Positions 6,140-12,826 of a stretch of 15,191 nt of DNA are shown here, piece by piece. The translations under genes and the position numbers were made by a program. Below the pieces are notes generated by a model that saw only the letters and a program-made list of their open reading frames with translations, ran no database searches and was not told the DNA's origin. Source of the DNA: CAZEFK01 sp964511405 (GTDB lineage: Bacteria > Pseudomonadota > Alphaproteobacteria > Elsterales > Elsteraceae); the NCBI GenBank assembly GCA_964511405.1, contig CAZEFK010000176.1, forward strand, positions 1 through 15,191, read 5' to 3'. Position 1 is the stretch's first letter; the number at the start of each line of letters is the position of its first letter.

Positions 6140-6666
6140 CGCGCGGCCAGGGTCATCAGGCCGAGGCCGCGGGCGACCGCTGCCCGTTCGTCGGCCGTCA
6201 GGGCGGCGACCAGGCGCCGCTCGGTCTCGGCGTGGTCGCGCATCGCCGGCTCGACGACGCGCCGCCCGGCCTCGGTCAGCTCGACGATGACGCCGCGGCC
6301 GTCGGTCTCGTCGGCGAAGCGCCTGATCAGGCCGGCCGACTCCAGCCGCCGCAGCAGGTTCGACAGCCCGCCCGAGGTCAGGATCAGGGTCTCCAGCAGC
6401 GCCTTCGGGGTCATCCGGAACGGCGCGCCCTCCACCCGCAGCGTCGCCAGCACGGCATAGGCCGGGTATTTCAGCCGGTGGCGGGCAAGCGTGCGATTGA
6501 CCGCCTTGAGCACCAGCTCATGCAGATGCAGCAGGCGCCCGACCACGGCCTTGCCCGAGCAGTCGAGATCCGGGAACTCGCGGCGCCAGCGCTGCATGCC
6601 GGCGCCGACCCGGTCGTGCTCCCAGAAATCAGCCTCCGGTTCGCTCTGCGCCGCCCGCTGCTGCAT
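6136..6666 (-). CDS. MarR-family transcriptional regulator
   Basis: A 176-aa winged-helix regulator. The core spans about residues 45-145: a recognition-helix region TPKALLETLILTSGGLSNLL, then RRLESAGLIRR, and the wing ADETDGRGVIVELTEAGRR, which has the DxRG-like motif of MarR proteins. The N-terminal 40 residues (with DFWEHDRV) are less conserved. ATG 6666 is preceded by GGAGGA with good spacing, so I prefer it to the ATG at 6696; the frame stays open further upstream, but that is non-coding GC-rich sequence over the next gene. It is divergent from the transporter-hydrolase operon, with a small palindrome between, so it probably controls that operon in response to its substrate. Confidence 0.88.
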   Translation of the reverse strand: MQQRAAQSEPEADFWEHDRVGAGMQRWRREFPDLDCSGKAVVGRLLHLHELVLKAVNRTLARHRLKYPAYAVLATLRVEGAPFRMTPKALLETLILTSGGLSNLLRRLESAGLIRRFADETDGRGVIVELTEAGRRVVEPAMRDHAETERRLVAALTADERAAVARGLGLMTLAAR

Positions 6667-6730
6667 CCGCTCCTCCGCCCTCGGTCCGCCTAGCATGCGC
6701 CGGTGCGGGCCGTCCAATATCTTCCGATTA

Positions 6731-6744
6731 TCTTTCTTGAAAGA
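6731..6744. promoter_or_regulatory. Palindrome in the MarR/binding-protein intergenic region, candidate MarR operator
   Basis: TCTTTC (6731-6736) and GAAAGA (6739-6744) are perfect 6-bp arms with a TT centre, in an AT-rich stretch between divergent genes. A good -35-like TTGAAA (6737-6742) for the rightward operon overlaps it, with only a poor -10 (CATGCT, 6760-6765) 17 bp on. Location and symmetry suit a MarR dimer site. Confidence 0.45.
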
Positions 6745-6795
6745 GATTTGGGCGAGTGCCATGCTGACGGCAACACTTTTGGGGGGATCCGGGAC

Positions 6796-7812
6796 ATGCG
6801 TCCTTCGCTCGCCGTCGCGGTCTGCGCCGGTCTCGTCCTGTCGACCGCGGCCCATGCCGAGGACCTGGTGGTCGGCGCCTTCGGCGGCTCGTTCGCCGAC
6901 AACGTCAAGGCCTGCCATGTCGAGGCATTCCACAAGGCGACCGGGGCCGACATCGCGCTCAAGCTGGGCAGCTCGTCCCAGTTCGCCGCGGCGATCCGGG
7001 CCACCGCCGGCAAGTCCGACATGGATGTGGTCTATATCGACAACTCCTTCGCCGCGCAGATCCATGGCGAAGGGCTGAACGAGCCGATCCAGCGCGCCAA
7101 GCTGGCCAACGCCGCCGACGTCATCCCCAGCGCCTGGGGCCCGGACGACAGCTACGTGGTCGCCATGGTCAGCGCGACGGCGCTGGTCTACAACCCGAAG
7201 CTGGTCAAGACGCCGCCGACCTCGTGGCTCGACCTGTTCGACCCGCACTATGCCGGCAAGTACGCCATCGGCGACATCAGCGGCACCTCGGGCCTGCAGT
7301 TCTTCCTGGCGCTGAACAAGCTGACGGGCGGCACGCTCGACAATGTCGACCCCGGCATCGCGGCCATCGCGCCGCTGGCCAAGGGCTCGACGGTGCTCTA
7401 CACGCAGGCCGACCAGCTGGTCTCGCTGTTCGAGCGCGGCGAGATCGTGATCGCGCCGTGGTATCCCGACCGCGCCGGCGTCGCCATCGACAAGGGCCTG
7501 TCGCTGGCCGTCGCCTATCCCAAGGAAGGTGCGGTCGGCATCTTGCCGGCCGTGATCATCCCCAAGGGCACGGCCAAGCTCGACCTGGCCCACAAGTTCA
7601 TCGACCAGGTGCTGTCGGCCGAGGGCCAGAAGTGCTTCTCCGAGCGCGCCTATATCGGCGCGGTCAACCGCAAGGTCACGCTGTCGGACAAGGTCGCCAA
7701 GCTGGTGCCCTATGGCGAGTCGCTGGACAAGACCTGGTTCATCGATCCTCAGGTCATCGCCAAGAACGTGGCGGCCTGGACCCGGCGCTGGCAGCGCGAG
7801 GTCGCCCGCTGA
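6796..7812 (+). CDS. ABC transporter periplasmic substrate-binding protein, PotD/PotF-like
   Basis: A 338-aa periplasmic binding protein. Residues 1-21 form a Sec signal peptide with probable cleavage at AHA/EDL; the mature start EDLVVGAFGGSFADN is typical of the polyamine-type extracellular solute-binding family. Other recognisable blocks are DVVYIDNSFAA, ALVYNPKLVKTPPTSWLDLF (a domain-hinge signature of PotD/AfuA-like proteins), GEIVIAPWYPDRAG and EGAVGILPAVIIPKGTAK. Translation could start further upstream in frame, but ATG 6796 places the signal peptide at the N-terminus. This is the first gene of the operon and delivers substrate to the permease pair encoded downstream. Ligands of this family include polyamines, iron, thiamine and opines or other amino-acid derivatives; the ligand here is not evident. 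The stop overlaps the proposed CTG start of the ATPase gene. Confidence 0.88.
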   Translation: MRPSLAVAVCAGLVLSTAAHAEDLVVGAFGGSFADNVKACHVEAFHKATGADIALKLGSSSQFAAAIRATAGKSDMDVVYIDNSFAAQIHGEGLNEPIQRAKLANAADVIPSAWGPDDSYVVAMVSATALVYNPKLVKTPPTSWLDLFDPHYAGKYAIGDISGTSGLQFFLALNKLTGGTLDNVDPGIAAIAPLAKGSTVLYTQADQLVSLFERGEIVIAPWYPDRAGVAIDKGLSLAVAYPKEGAVGILPAVIIPKGTAKLDLAHKFIDQVLSAEGQKCFSERAYIGAVNRKVTLSDKVAKLVPYGESLDKTWFIDPQVIAKNVAAWTRRWQREVAR

Positions 7813-8894
7813 GCGCGCTCGCCTTCGACGGCCTGGCCAAGGACTTCGGCGACGTCGCGGCGGTCAAGGACGTCTCCCTGACCGTCCGCGAGGGCGAGTT
7901 CGTGTCGCTGCTCGGCCCGTCGGGCTGCGGCAAGACCACGATCCTGCGCATGGTCGCGGGGCTGGTGGCGCCCAGCGCCGGCCGCATCCGGATCGGCGAC
8001 GAGGACGTGACCGACCTGCCGCCCAACCGCCGCGGCCTGGGGCTGGTGTTCCAGTCCTATGCCCTGTTCCCGCATTTGAGCGTGTTCGAAAACGTCGCCT
8101 TCGGCCTGCGCCGGCGCCGCATCGCCGGCGCCGAGCTGGAGCGCCGGGTCGCCGCGGCGCTGGCGCTGGTTCGGCTGCAGGGCTTTGGCGGCCGCATGCC
8201 GCGGCAGCTCTCGGGCGGCCAGCAGCAGCGGGTGGCGATCGCCCGGGCCTTGGCGCCCGAGCCGCGCGTGCTGCTGCTGGACGAGCCGCTGTCGAACCTC
8301 GACGCCCAGCTTCGCGACGACATGCAGATCGAGCTGAAGCGCCTGCAGCGCAGCACCGGCGTCACCACGCTGTTCGTCACCCACGACCAGGGCGAGGCGC
8401 TGTCGCTGTCCGACCGCGTCTGCGTGCTGGCGCAGGGCCGGGTCCAGCAGTTCGCCCCGCCTGAGGAGGTCTACCACCGCCCGGCGACCGGGTTCGTCGC
8501 GTCCTTCATCGGCAAGCCCAACCGGCTGACCGGCATCGTCGCCGCCCGCGCCGGCGCCGGCGGCACGGTGCGCCTGGGCGATGGGTCAGCGGGCGACGGG
8601 CCGGTGCTGTCCGCGGCCGTTATCGACCAGCCCGCCGGCGCGCCGGTCGATCTGGTGATCCGGCATGAGGCGGTGCGCCTGCGCCGCCGGGCCGAGCCCG
8701 GGGATCTGGACGGCGTGGTCGTGCTGCGCTCGTTCAGCGGCGCCCGCGTGCAATATGTCGTGAAGCTGGCCGCCGGGGCCGAGCTGGTGGCCGAGGCGCC
8801 GTCCAGCGGCCCGGACGCGACGCTGGAACCGGGCGCCGCCGTAGCCCTGGCGGTCGACCCGGCCGCCGTGTTCGTCCTGGCGCCGGGCGCATGA
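7809..8894 (+). CDS. ABC transporter ATP-binding protein, PotA-like (apparent CTG start)
   Basis: A 361-aa importer ATPase energising uptake. Motifs, counting CTG 7809 as residue 1: Walker A GPSGCGKT (36-43), Q-loop FQSY (81-84), signature LSGGQQQR (134-141), Walker B LLLDEP (155-160) and H-loop TH (191-192). The region after about 235 is the TOBE-type regulatory domain of PotA/UgpC-like subunits, ending VFVLAPGA. No ATG, GTG or TTG occurs in frame near the family N-terminus. CTG 7809 gives (M)SALAFDGLAKDFG, exactly where relatives begin, overlaps the upstream stop as CTGA, and has GAGG seven bases upstream (7798-7801). A non-AUG start with translational coupling is therefore the best reading; a sequencing error changing ATG to CTG would look the same. 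The gene overlaps the next permease gene by four bases (ATGA). Confidence 0.9.
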   Translation: MSALAFDGLAKDFGDVAAVKDVSLTVREGEFVSLLGPSGCGKTTILRMVAGLVAPSAGRIRIGDEDVTDLPPNRRGLGLVFQSYALFPHLSVFENVAFGLRRRRIAGAELERRVAAALALVRLQGFGGRMPRQLSGGQQQRVAIARALAPEPRVLLLDEPLSNLDAQLRDDMQIELKRLQRSTGVTTLFVTHDQGEALSLSDRVCVLAQGRVQQFAPPEEVYHRPATGFVASFIGKPNRLTGIVAARAGAGGTVRLGDGSAGDGPVLSAAVIDQPAGAPVDLVIRHEAVRLRRRAEPGDLDGVVVLRSFSGARVQYVVKLAAGAELVAEAPSSGPDATLEPGAAVALAVDPAAVFVLAPGA

Positions 8895-9742
8895 TCCGCA
8901 CCCGGCACGGCCTGCTGCTGATCGCCCCCTTGGGGCTGCTGCTGGCCGGCGTGTTCCTGCTGCCGGTCCTGATGATGCTGCCGACCAGCCTGCGCGCCTA
9001 CGACCCCATGACCGGGATCCGCCCCGGCGTGTGGACGCTGCAGAACTATGTCGAGATCGCGACCGACGGCTTCTTCCGCGCGGTGATCGGGCGCACCCTG
9101 GGGCTGGGCTTCGCGGTCACCATAGCCTGCCTGCTGCTGGGCTATCCGCTGGCGCTGCTGATCGTGCGCGGTCCCCTGCGCTGGCGCCTGCCGCTGGTGC
9201 TGCTGGTCATCTTCCCGATGATGCTGAACCTGGTGGTCCGCTCGTTCGGCTGGATCGCCCTGCTGGCCAACCACGGCCTGGTCAACAACCTGCTGGTGCA
9301 GCTCGGCCTGGTGTCGGCGCCGCTCAAGCTGATGTTCAACCTCGTCGGCCTGATGATCGGCATGACCCATATCTACCTGCCGTTCATGGTGCTGATGCTG
9401 GTGACCGCGATCCAGGCGGTGCCGCGCGATGTCGAAGCCGCCGCCGCGACCCTGGGCTCCAGCCGCCTGCATGTGTTCGCCGCCGTCACCCTGCCGCTGT
9501 CGGCGCCCGGCATCCTGGCCGGGTCGATCCTGGTGTTCGTGCTGACCATCAGCGCCCTGGTGACGCCGCTGATGCTGGGCGGCCCGACCTACAAGGTGAT
9601 GGCGACCCTGATCTATGACGACTATCTGCAGCTGCTCGACTGGCCCGGCGGCTCGGCCCTGTCGTTCGTGCTGACGGCCATGGCGGTCGCGGTGGTCTGG
9701 GGCGCGGGGCGCCTGACTCGGCGCTGGGCGGGGGCGGCATGA
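8891..9742 (+). CDS. ABC transporter permease, PotB-like
   Basis: A 283-aa inner-membrane permease of the polyamine/opine type with about six transmembrane helices: first helix at residues 7-31, then helices near 66-92, 100-126, 145-172, 203-230 and 257-271. The cytoplasmic EAA loop that contacts the ATPase is visible at about 176-208 (AVPRDVEAAAATLGSSRLHV, then a TLPLSAPGI segment). It pairs with the next gene's product to form the heterodimeric channel. ATG 8891 overlaps the ATPase stop and the gene's own stop overlaps the next start by four bases, so the three are translationally coupled. Confidence 0.9.
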   Translation: MIRTRHGLLLIAPLGLLLAGVFLLPVLMMLPTSLRAYDPMTGIRPGVWTLQNYVEIATDGFFRAVIGRTLGLGFAVTIACLLLGYPLALLIVRGPLRWRLPLVLLVIFPMMLNLVVRSFGWIALLANHGLVNNLLVQLGLVSAPLKLMFNLVGLMIGMTHIYLPFMVLMLVTAIQAVPRDVEAAAATLGSSRLHVFAAVTLPLSAPGILAGSILVFVLTISALVTPLMLGGPTYKVMATLIYDDYLQLLDWPGGSALSFVLTAMAVAVVWGAGRLTRRWAGAA

Positions 9743-10527
9743 CCGAGGACCGGCCCGGGCGCGCCACCACGGCCGCGGCGCTCGCCGTGGTCGGCTTCCT
9801 GCAGCTCCCGGTGCTGGTGGTGATGCTGGCCGCGGTCAGCACGACCTCGTACCTGACCATCCCGCCCCAGGGGCTGACCCTGGCCTGGTTCGGCAAGGTG
9901 CTGAGCGACCCGACCTACCTGGCCGCCATCCGCCTCAGCCTGACCCTGGCCTGCGCCGCCACGGCGCTGTCGCTGCTGCTGGGCGTGGCCGCCGCGTATG
10001 CCCTGTACCGCAAGGCGGTGCCGGGGGCCGAGGCGGTCTCGGCGGTCCTGATGGCGCCGCTGATCCTGCCGTCGGTCGTCATCGGCGTGGCGCTGCTGCA
10101 GTATTTCAGCCTGGTCGGCGTGCGCGGCAGCTTCGCCGGCCTGCTGCTCGCCCATGTCGTGATCACCGTGCCCTATGTGGTGCGCTCGGCCCTGGCCGGC
10201 CTGGCCGGGGTCGACGTCGCTCTCGAAGAGGCGGCGCGGGTGCTGGGCGCCACCGGGCCCGAGGCGTTCCGGCTGGTGACCCTGCCGCTGCTGCGGCCGG
10301 GGCTGGTGGCCGGCGCGCTGTTCGCCTTCATCACCTCGCTCGACAACGTGCCGGTCACGATCTTCCTGACCGGCGCCAACCAGACCACCCTGCCGGTGCT
10401 GATCTTCTCGTCGGTCGAGATGGGCGTCGACCCCAGCGTCGCCGCGGTCTCGACGCTGCTGATCGTGGCGACCGGGATCGCGCTGCTGATCGCCGAGCGC
10501 CGCACCGGCTTTCACCGGTTCATCTGA
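9739..10527 (+). CDS. ABC transporter permease, PotC-like
   Basis: A 262-aa second permease subunit, with about six hydrophobic helices starting at residues 12-34. The periplasmic segment TSYLTIPPQGLTLAWFGKVL (36-55) is a hallmark of PotC-type proteins. The EAA loop occupies about 158-188 (VDVALEEAARVLGATG, then a TLPLLRPG segment) and is followed by LDNVPVTIFLTG, also typical. Together with the preceding permease it forms the membrane channel of the importer. It overlaps the preceding gene by four bases and is separated by 9 bp from the deacetylase-like gene, placing transport and metabolism in one transcript. Confidence 0.9.
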   Translation: MTEDRPGRATTAAALAVVGFLQLPVLVVMLAAVSTTSYLTIPPQGLTLAWFGKVLSDPTYLAAIRLSLTLACAATALSLLLGVAAAYALYRKAVPGAEAVSAVLMAPLILPSVVIGVALLQYFSLVGVRGSFAGLLLAHVVITVPYVVRSALAGLAGVDVALEEAARVLGATGPEAFRLVTLPLLRPGLVAGALFAFITSLDNVPVTIFLTGANQTTLPVLIFSSVEMGVDPSVAAVSTLLIVATGIALLIAERRTGFHRFI

Positions 10528-10536
10528 GAGGACGGC

Positions 10537-11358
10537 ATGCCGCTGACCAGCAAGGGCTTTCCCCTGTTCCTGACCTTCGACCTCGACGCCGAGACCATGT
10601 GGACCGGCCGCGATCCGGCCTTTGCCAAGCGCCCGATCCTGATGTCCCAGGGCGCCTATGGCTGGAAGGTCGGCACCGGCCGCGTGCTCGACCTGCTGGA
10701 CCGCTATGGCGCCAAGGCCACCTTCTTCGTGCCCGGGATCGTCATCGACCAGCGCGAGGCGCTGATGGCGGAGATCCTGAAGCGCGGCCACGAGATCGCC
10801 CACCACAGCTACAGCCACACCTGGATCCTGAACCTCACGCCCGAGCAGGAGCGCGAGGAGATGGAGAAGGGCATCGAGTCGATCCGGCGGGTCACCGGCC
10901 GGCGCCCGCGCGGCTGGCGCTCCCCGGCCGCCGAGATCAGCGCCGCCACCATGCCGATGCTGGTCGAGTACGGCTTCGACTATTCCTCGAACTTCTTCGA
11001 CGACGATTCGCCCTACCTGCACGAGGTCGACGGCAAGCCGACCCGGATCGTCGAGCTGCCCTTCCGCTGGGTGCTCGATGACGCGCCGTTCTTCCAATAT
11101 TCGATCGTGCTGCCGGGCCGCACCATGCAGGCGCCGTCGGCGGTGCTGGAGGCCTGGACCGGCGAGTTCGACGTGCTCTACCGGGAAGACCGCATGATGA
11201 TGGTCGGCATGCATCCCGAAATGATCGGCCAGCCGTCGCGGATCCGGGCGCTGGAAGGCCTGCTCGAGCACGCGCTCGAGCATCCCGGCGTCTGGATCGG
11301 GCGCTGCGACGAGATGGTCGACGACCTGCGCCCCGGCCTGGAGCAGGCCCGGCGATGA
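10537..11358 (+). CDS. CE4/NodB-fold hydrolase, HpPgdA-like (polysaccharide deacetylase or cyclic-imide hydrolase)
   Basis: A 273-aa metal-dependent amide hydrolase without signal peptide or membrane segment, so probably cytoplasmic. Motifs: FDLDAE (14-19; catalytic/metal Asp), the metal-binding HEIAHHSYSH (85-94; H90 and H94 correspond to the HxxxH pair), WRSPA (127-131) and MHPE (225-228). This pattern matches the HpPgdA-like branch of CE4, which includes peptidoglycan-deacetylase-like proteins and enzymes acting on small cyclic amides (imidase, PuuE-type allantoinase). The cytoplasmic location and operon with a small-molecule importer and an amidase favour ring opening of a cyclic imide or ureide over cell-wall modification. 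That choice is inference. A fair AGAGGA (about 10526-10531) precedes ATG 10537, and the stop overlaps the next start as ATGA. Confidence 0.82.
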   Translation: MPLTSKGFPLFLTFDLDAETMWTGRDPAFAKRPILMSQGAYGWKVGTGRVLDLLDRYGAKATFFVPGIVIDQREALMAEILKRGHEIAHHSYSHTWILNLTPEQEREEMEKGIESIRRVTGRRPRGWRSPAAEISAATMPMLVEYGFDYSSNFFDDDSPYLHEVDGKPTRIVELPFRWVLDDAPFFQYSIVLPGRTMQAPSAVLEAWTGEFDVLYREDRMMMVGMHPEMIGQPSRIRALEGLLEHALEHPGVWIGRCDEMVDDLRPGLEQARR

Positions 11359-12101
11359 CCGGCGCGTTGGCCGGCCGCCGGATCCTGGTCACCGGCGCCG
11401 CCAAGGGCATCGGCCTCGCCACCGTCCGGCGCTTCGCCGCGGAAGGTGCCGCGGTCAGCGCGCTCGACCGCGACGGCGCGGCGCTGGCCGGCTTGGACGG
11501 CACGGCCCATCGCGCCGTGGCCGACGTCGCCCAGGCCGAGGCCGTCGAGGCGGCGGTCGCCGAGGCGGCCGCCCGTCTCGGCGGACTGGACGGCGTCGTC
11601 AACGCCGCCGGCATCGACTGCGTCGCCGATATCGAAGCCATGGCCCCGACTGCGTGGGAGCGCGTGCTCGCAGTCAACCTGACCGGCCCGATGCTGGTGA
11701 TGCGGGCCTGCTATCCGCATCTGCGCGCCGCCGGCGGCGGCACCATCGTCAATGTCTCGTCGGGCGCCGGGCTGTCGCCGCTCAAGCACCGGACGGCCTA
11801 TTGCGCCGCCAAAGCCGGGCTGCAGATGGCCGGCAAGGCGCTGGCGCTGGAGGCGGCGCCGTTCGGCATCCGGGTCAACAGCGTCTGCCCCGGCGCCGTC
11901 GACACCGACCTGTTCCGGTCCGGCCTCGCCGCCGAAGCCGATCCCGCCGCCGCCCTGGAGGCCGTCCGCGCCCGCTACGCCCTGGCGCGCATCGCCGAGG
12001 CGCATGAGATCGCCGCCGCCATCCTGTGGCTGACCAGCGGCGAGTCATCCTATGTCACCGGCGTCGCCCTGGCGGTCGACGGCGGCCGGACCTTCCATTG
12101 A
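11355..12101 (+). CDS. Short-chain dehydrogenase/reductase 1
   Basis: A 248-aa classical SDR. It has the cofactor motif TGAAKGIG (13-20), Asp38 at the end of the second strand (SALDRD), favouring NAD(H) over NADP(H), NAAG (83-86), catalytic Ser136 in VSSGAG, Tyr149-x3-Lys153 (YCAAK), CPGAVDTD after the active site, and the family C-terminus VTGVALAVDGG. It presumably oxidises a hydroxyl group or reduces a carbonyl on the imported compound or one of its hydrolysis products; specificity cannot be read. It overlaps the deacetylase-like gene by four bases and its TGA overlaps the TTG start of the next SDR. Confidence 0.9.
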   Translation: MTGALAGRRILVTGAAKGIGLATVRRFAAEGAAVSALDRDGAALAGLDGTAHRAVADVAQAEAVEAAVAEAAARLGGLDGVVNAAGIDCVADIEAMAPTAWERVLAVNLTGPMLVMRACYPHLRAAGGGTIVNVSSGAGLSPLKHRTAYCAAKAGLQMAGKALALEAAPFGIRVNSVCPGAVDTDLFRSGLAAEADPAAALEAVRARYALARIAEAHEIAAAILWLTSGESSYVTGVALAVDGGRTFH

Positions 12102-12826
12102 CCCGCTTCGCCGGCCGGACGGTGGTCGTCACCGGGGCGGCCAACGGCATCGGCGCCGCCACGGCCCGGCGGTTCCTGGCCGAGGGCGCGCGGGTCGCCG
12201 CCATCGATCGCGAGGCCTGCGCCGAGCCGCCGTCGGACCGGTTCCTGGCCGTGGTCGGCGACTGCACCGATGCCGCGACCCTGGCGGCCTTCCACGACCA
12301 GGCCGTCGCGGCGTTCGGGCCGGTCGACGTGCTGTTCAACAATGTCGGCCAGAGCGGCCGCGAGCGCGCCGCGCCGTTCCATGCCTCGGACGAGGCGGTC
12401 TGGCGCTTCGTGCTCGAGGTCTCGCTGCTGACGGCGCTGCGTATGAGCCGCCTGGTCGTGCCGGCCATGCGCGAGCGCGGCGGCCGCATCGTCAACATGT
12501 CCAGCGACGCCGCCTTTGTCGGCGACGCCGGCCTGGCCGACTACGCCGCCGCCAAGATGGGCATCGTCGGCTTCACCCGGGCGCTGGCGCGCGAACTGGC
12601 GCCGCACCGGGTCACGGTCAACGCCGTCGCGCCCGGCGCCATCCGGACCCGGGCCCATGACCGCCTGGCGCCCGAGGTCGTCGCCCGCATCGCCGCCGCG
12701 ACTCCCGCCGGCTATATCGCCGAGCCCGAGGACGTGGCCGGCGCCGTCGCCTTCCTGGCCAGCGACGATGCCCGCTACATCACCGGCCAGACCCTGCTGA
12801 TCGACGGTGGCCGATGGATGACCTGA
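12098..12826 (+). CDS. Short-chain dehydrogenase/reductase 2 (TTG start)
   Basis: A 242-aa SDR with TGAANGIG, FNNVGQ in place of the usual NNAG, MSSDAAFV bearing the catalytic Ser, YAAAK, APGAIRT and the C-terminus ITGQTLLIDGG. The open frame extends upstream to an ATG at 12026, but that would lie well inside the preceding gene and add residues foreign to the family. TTG 12098 gives (M)TRFAGRTVVVTG, the normal N-terminus, and overlaps the preceding TGA as TTGA, so I take it as the start. A weak CGGA precedes it. It is a divergent relative of the neighbouring SDR rather than a recent copy. The two may catalyse successive oxidations or form a hetero-oligomer; both ideas are inference. Confidence 0.87.
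   Translation: MTRFAGRTVVVTGAANGIGAATARRFLAEGARVAAIDREACAEPPSDRFLAVVGDCTDAATLAAFHDQAVAAFGPVDVLFNNVGQSGRERAAPFHASDEAVWRFVLEVSLLTALRMSRLVVPAMRERGGRIVNMSSDAAFVGDAGLADYAAAKMGIVGFTRALARELAPHRVTVNAVAPGAIRTRAHDRLAPEVVARIAAATPAGYIAEPEDVAGAVAFLASDDARYITGQTLLIDGGRWMT

Noticed and set aside
6667..7593. Upstream extension of the leftward MarR frame to 485 codons
   Set aside because: The extension is antisense to the binding-protein gene and rich in Arg/Gly/Asp/Val without family similarity; the MarR family length and the GGAGGA at 6666 mark the true start.
9622..11283. Leftward frame of 553 codons opposite the permease and CE4 genes
   Set aside because: The translation is Gln/Arg/His/Gly-rich low-complexity sequence; the plus strand encodes recognisable proteins throughout.
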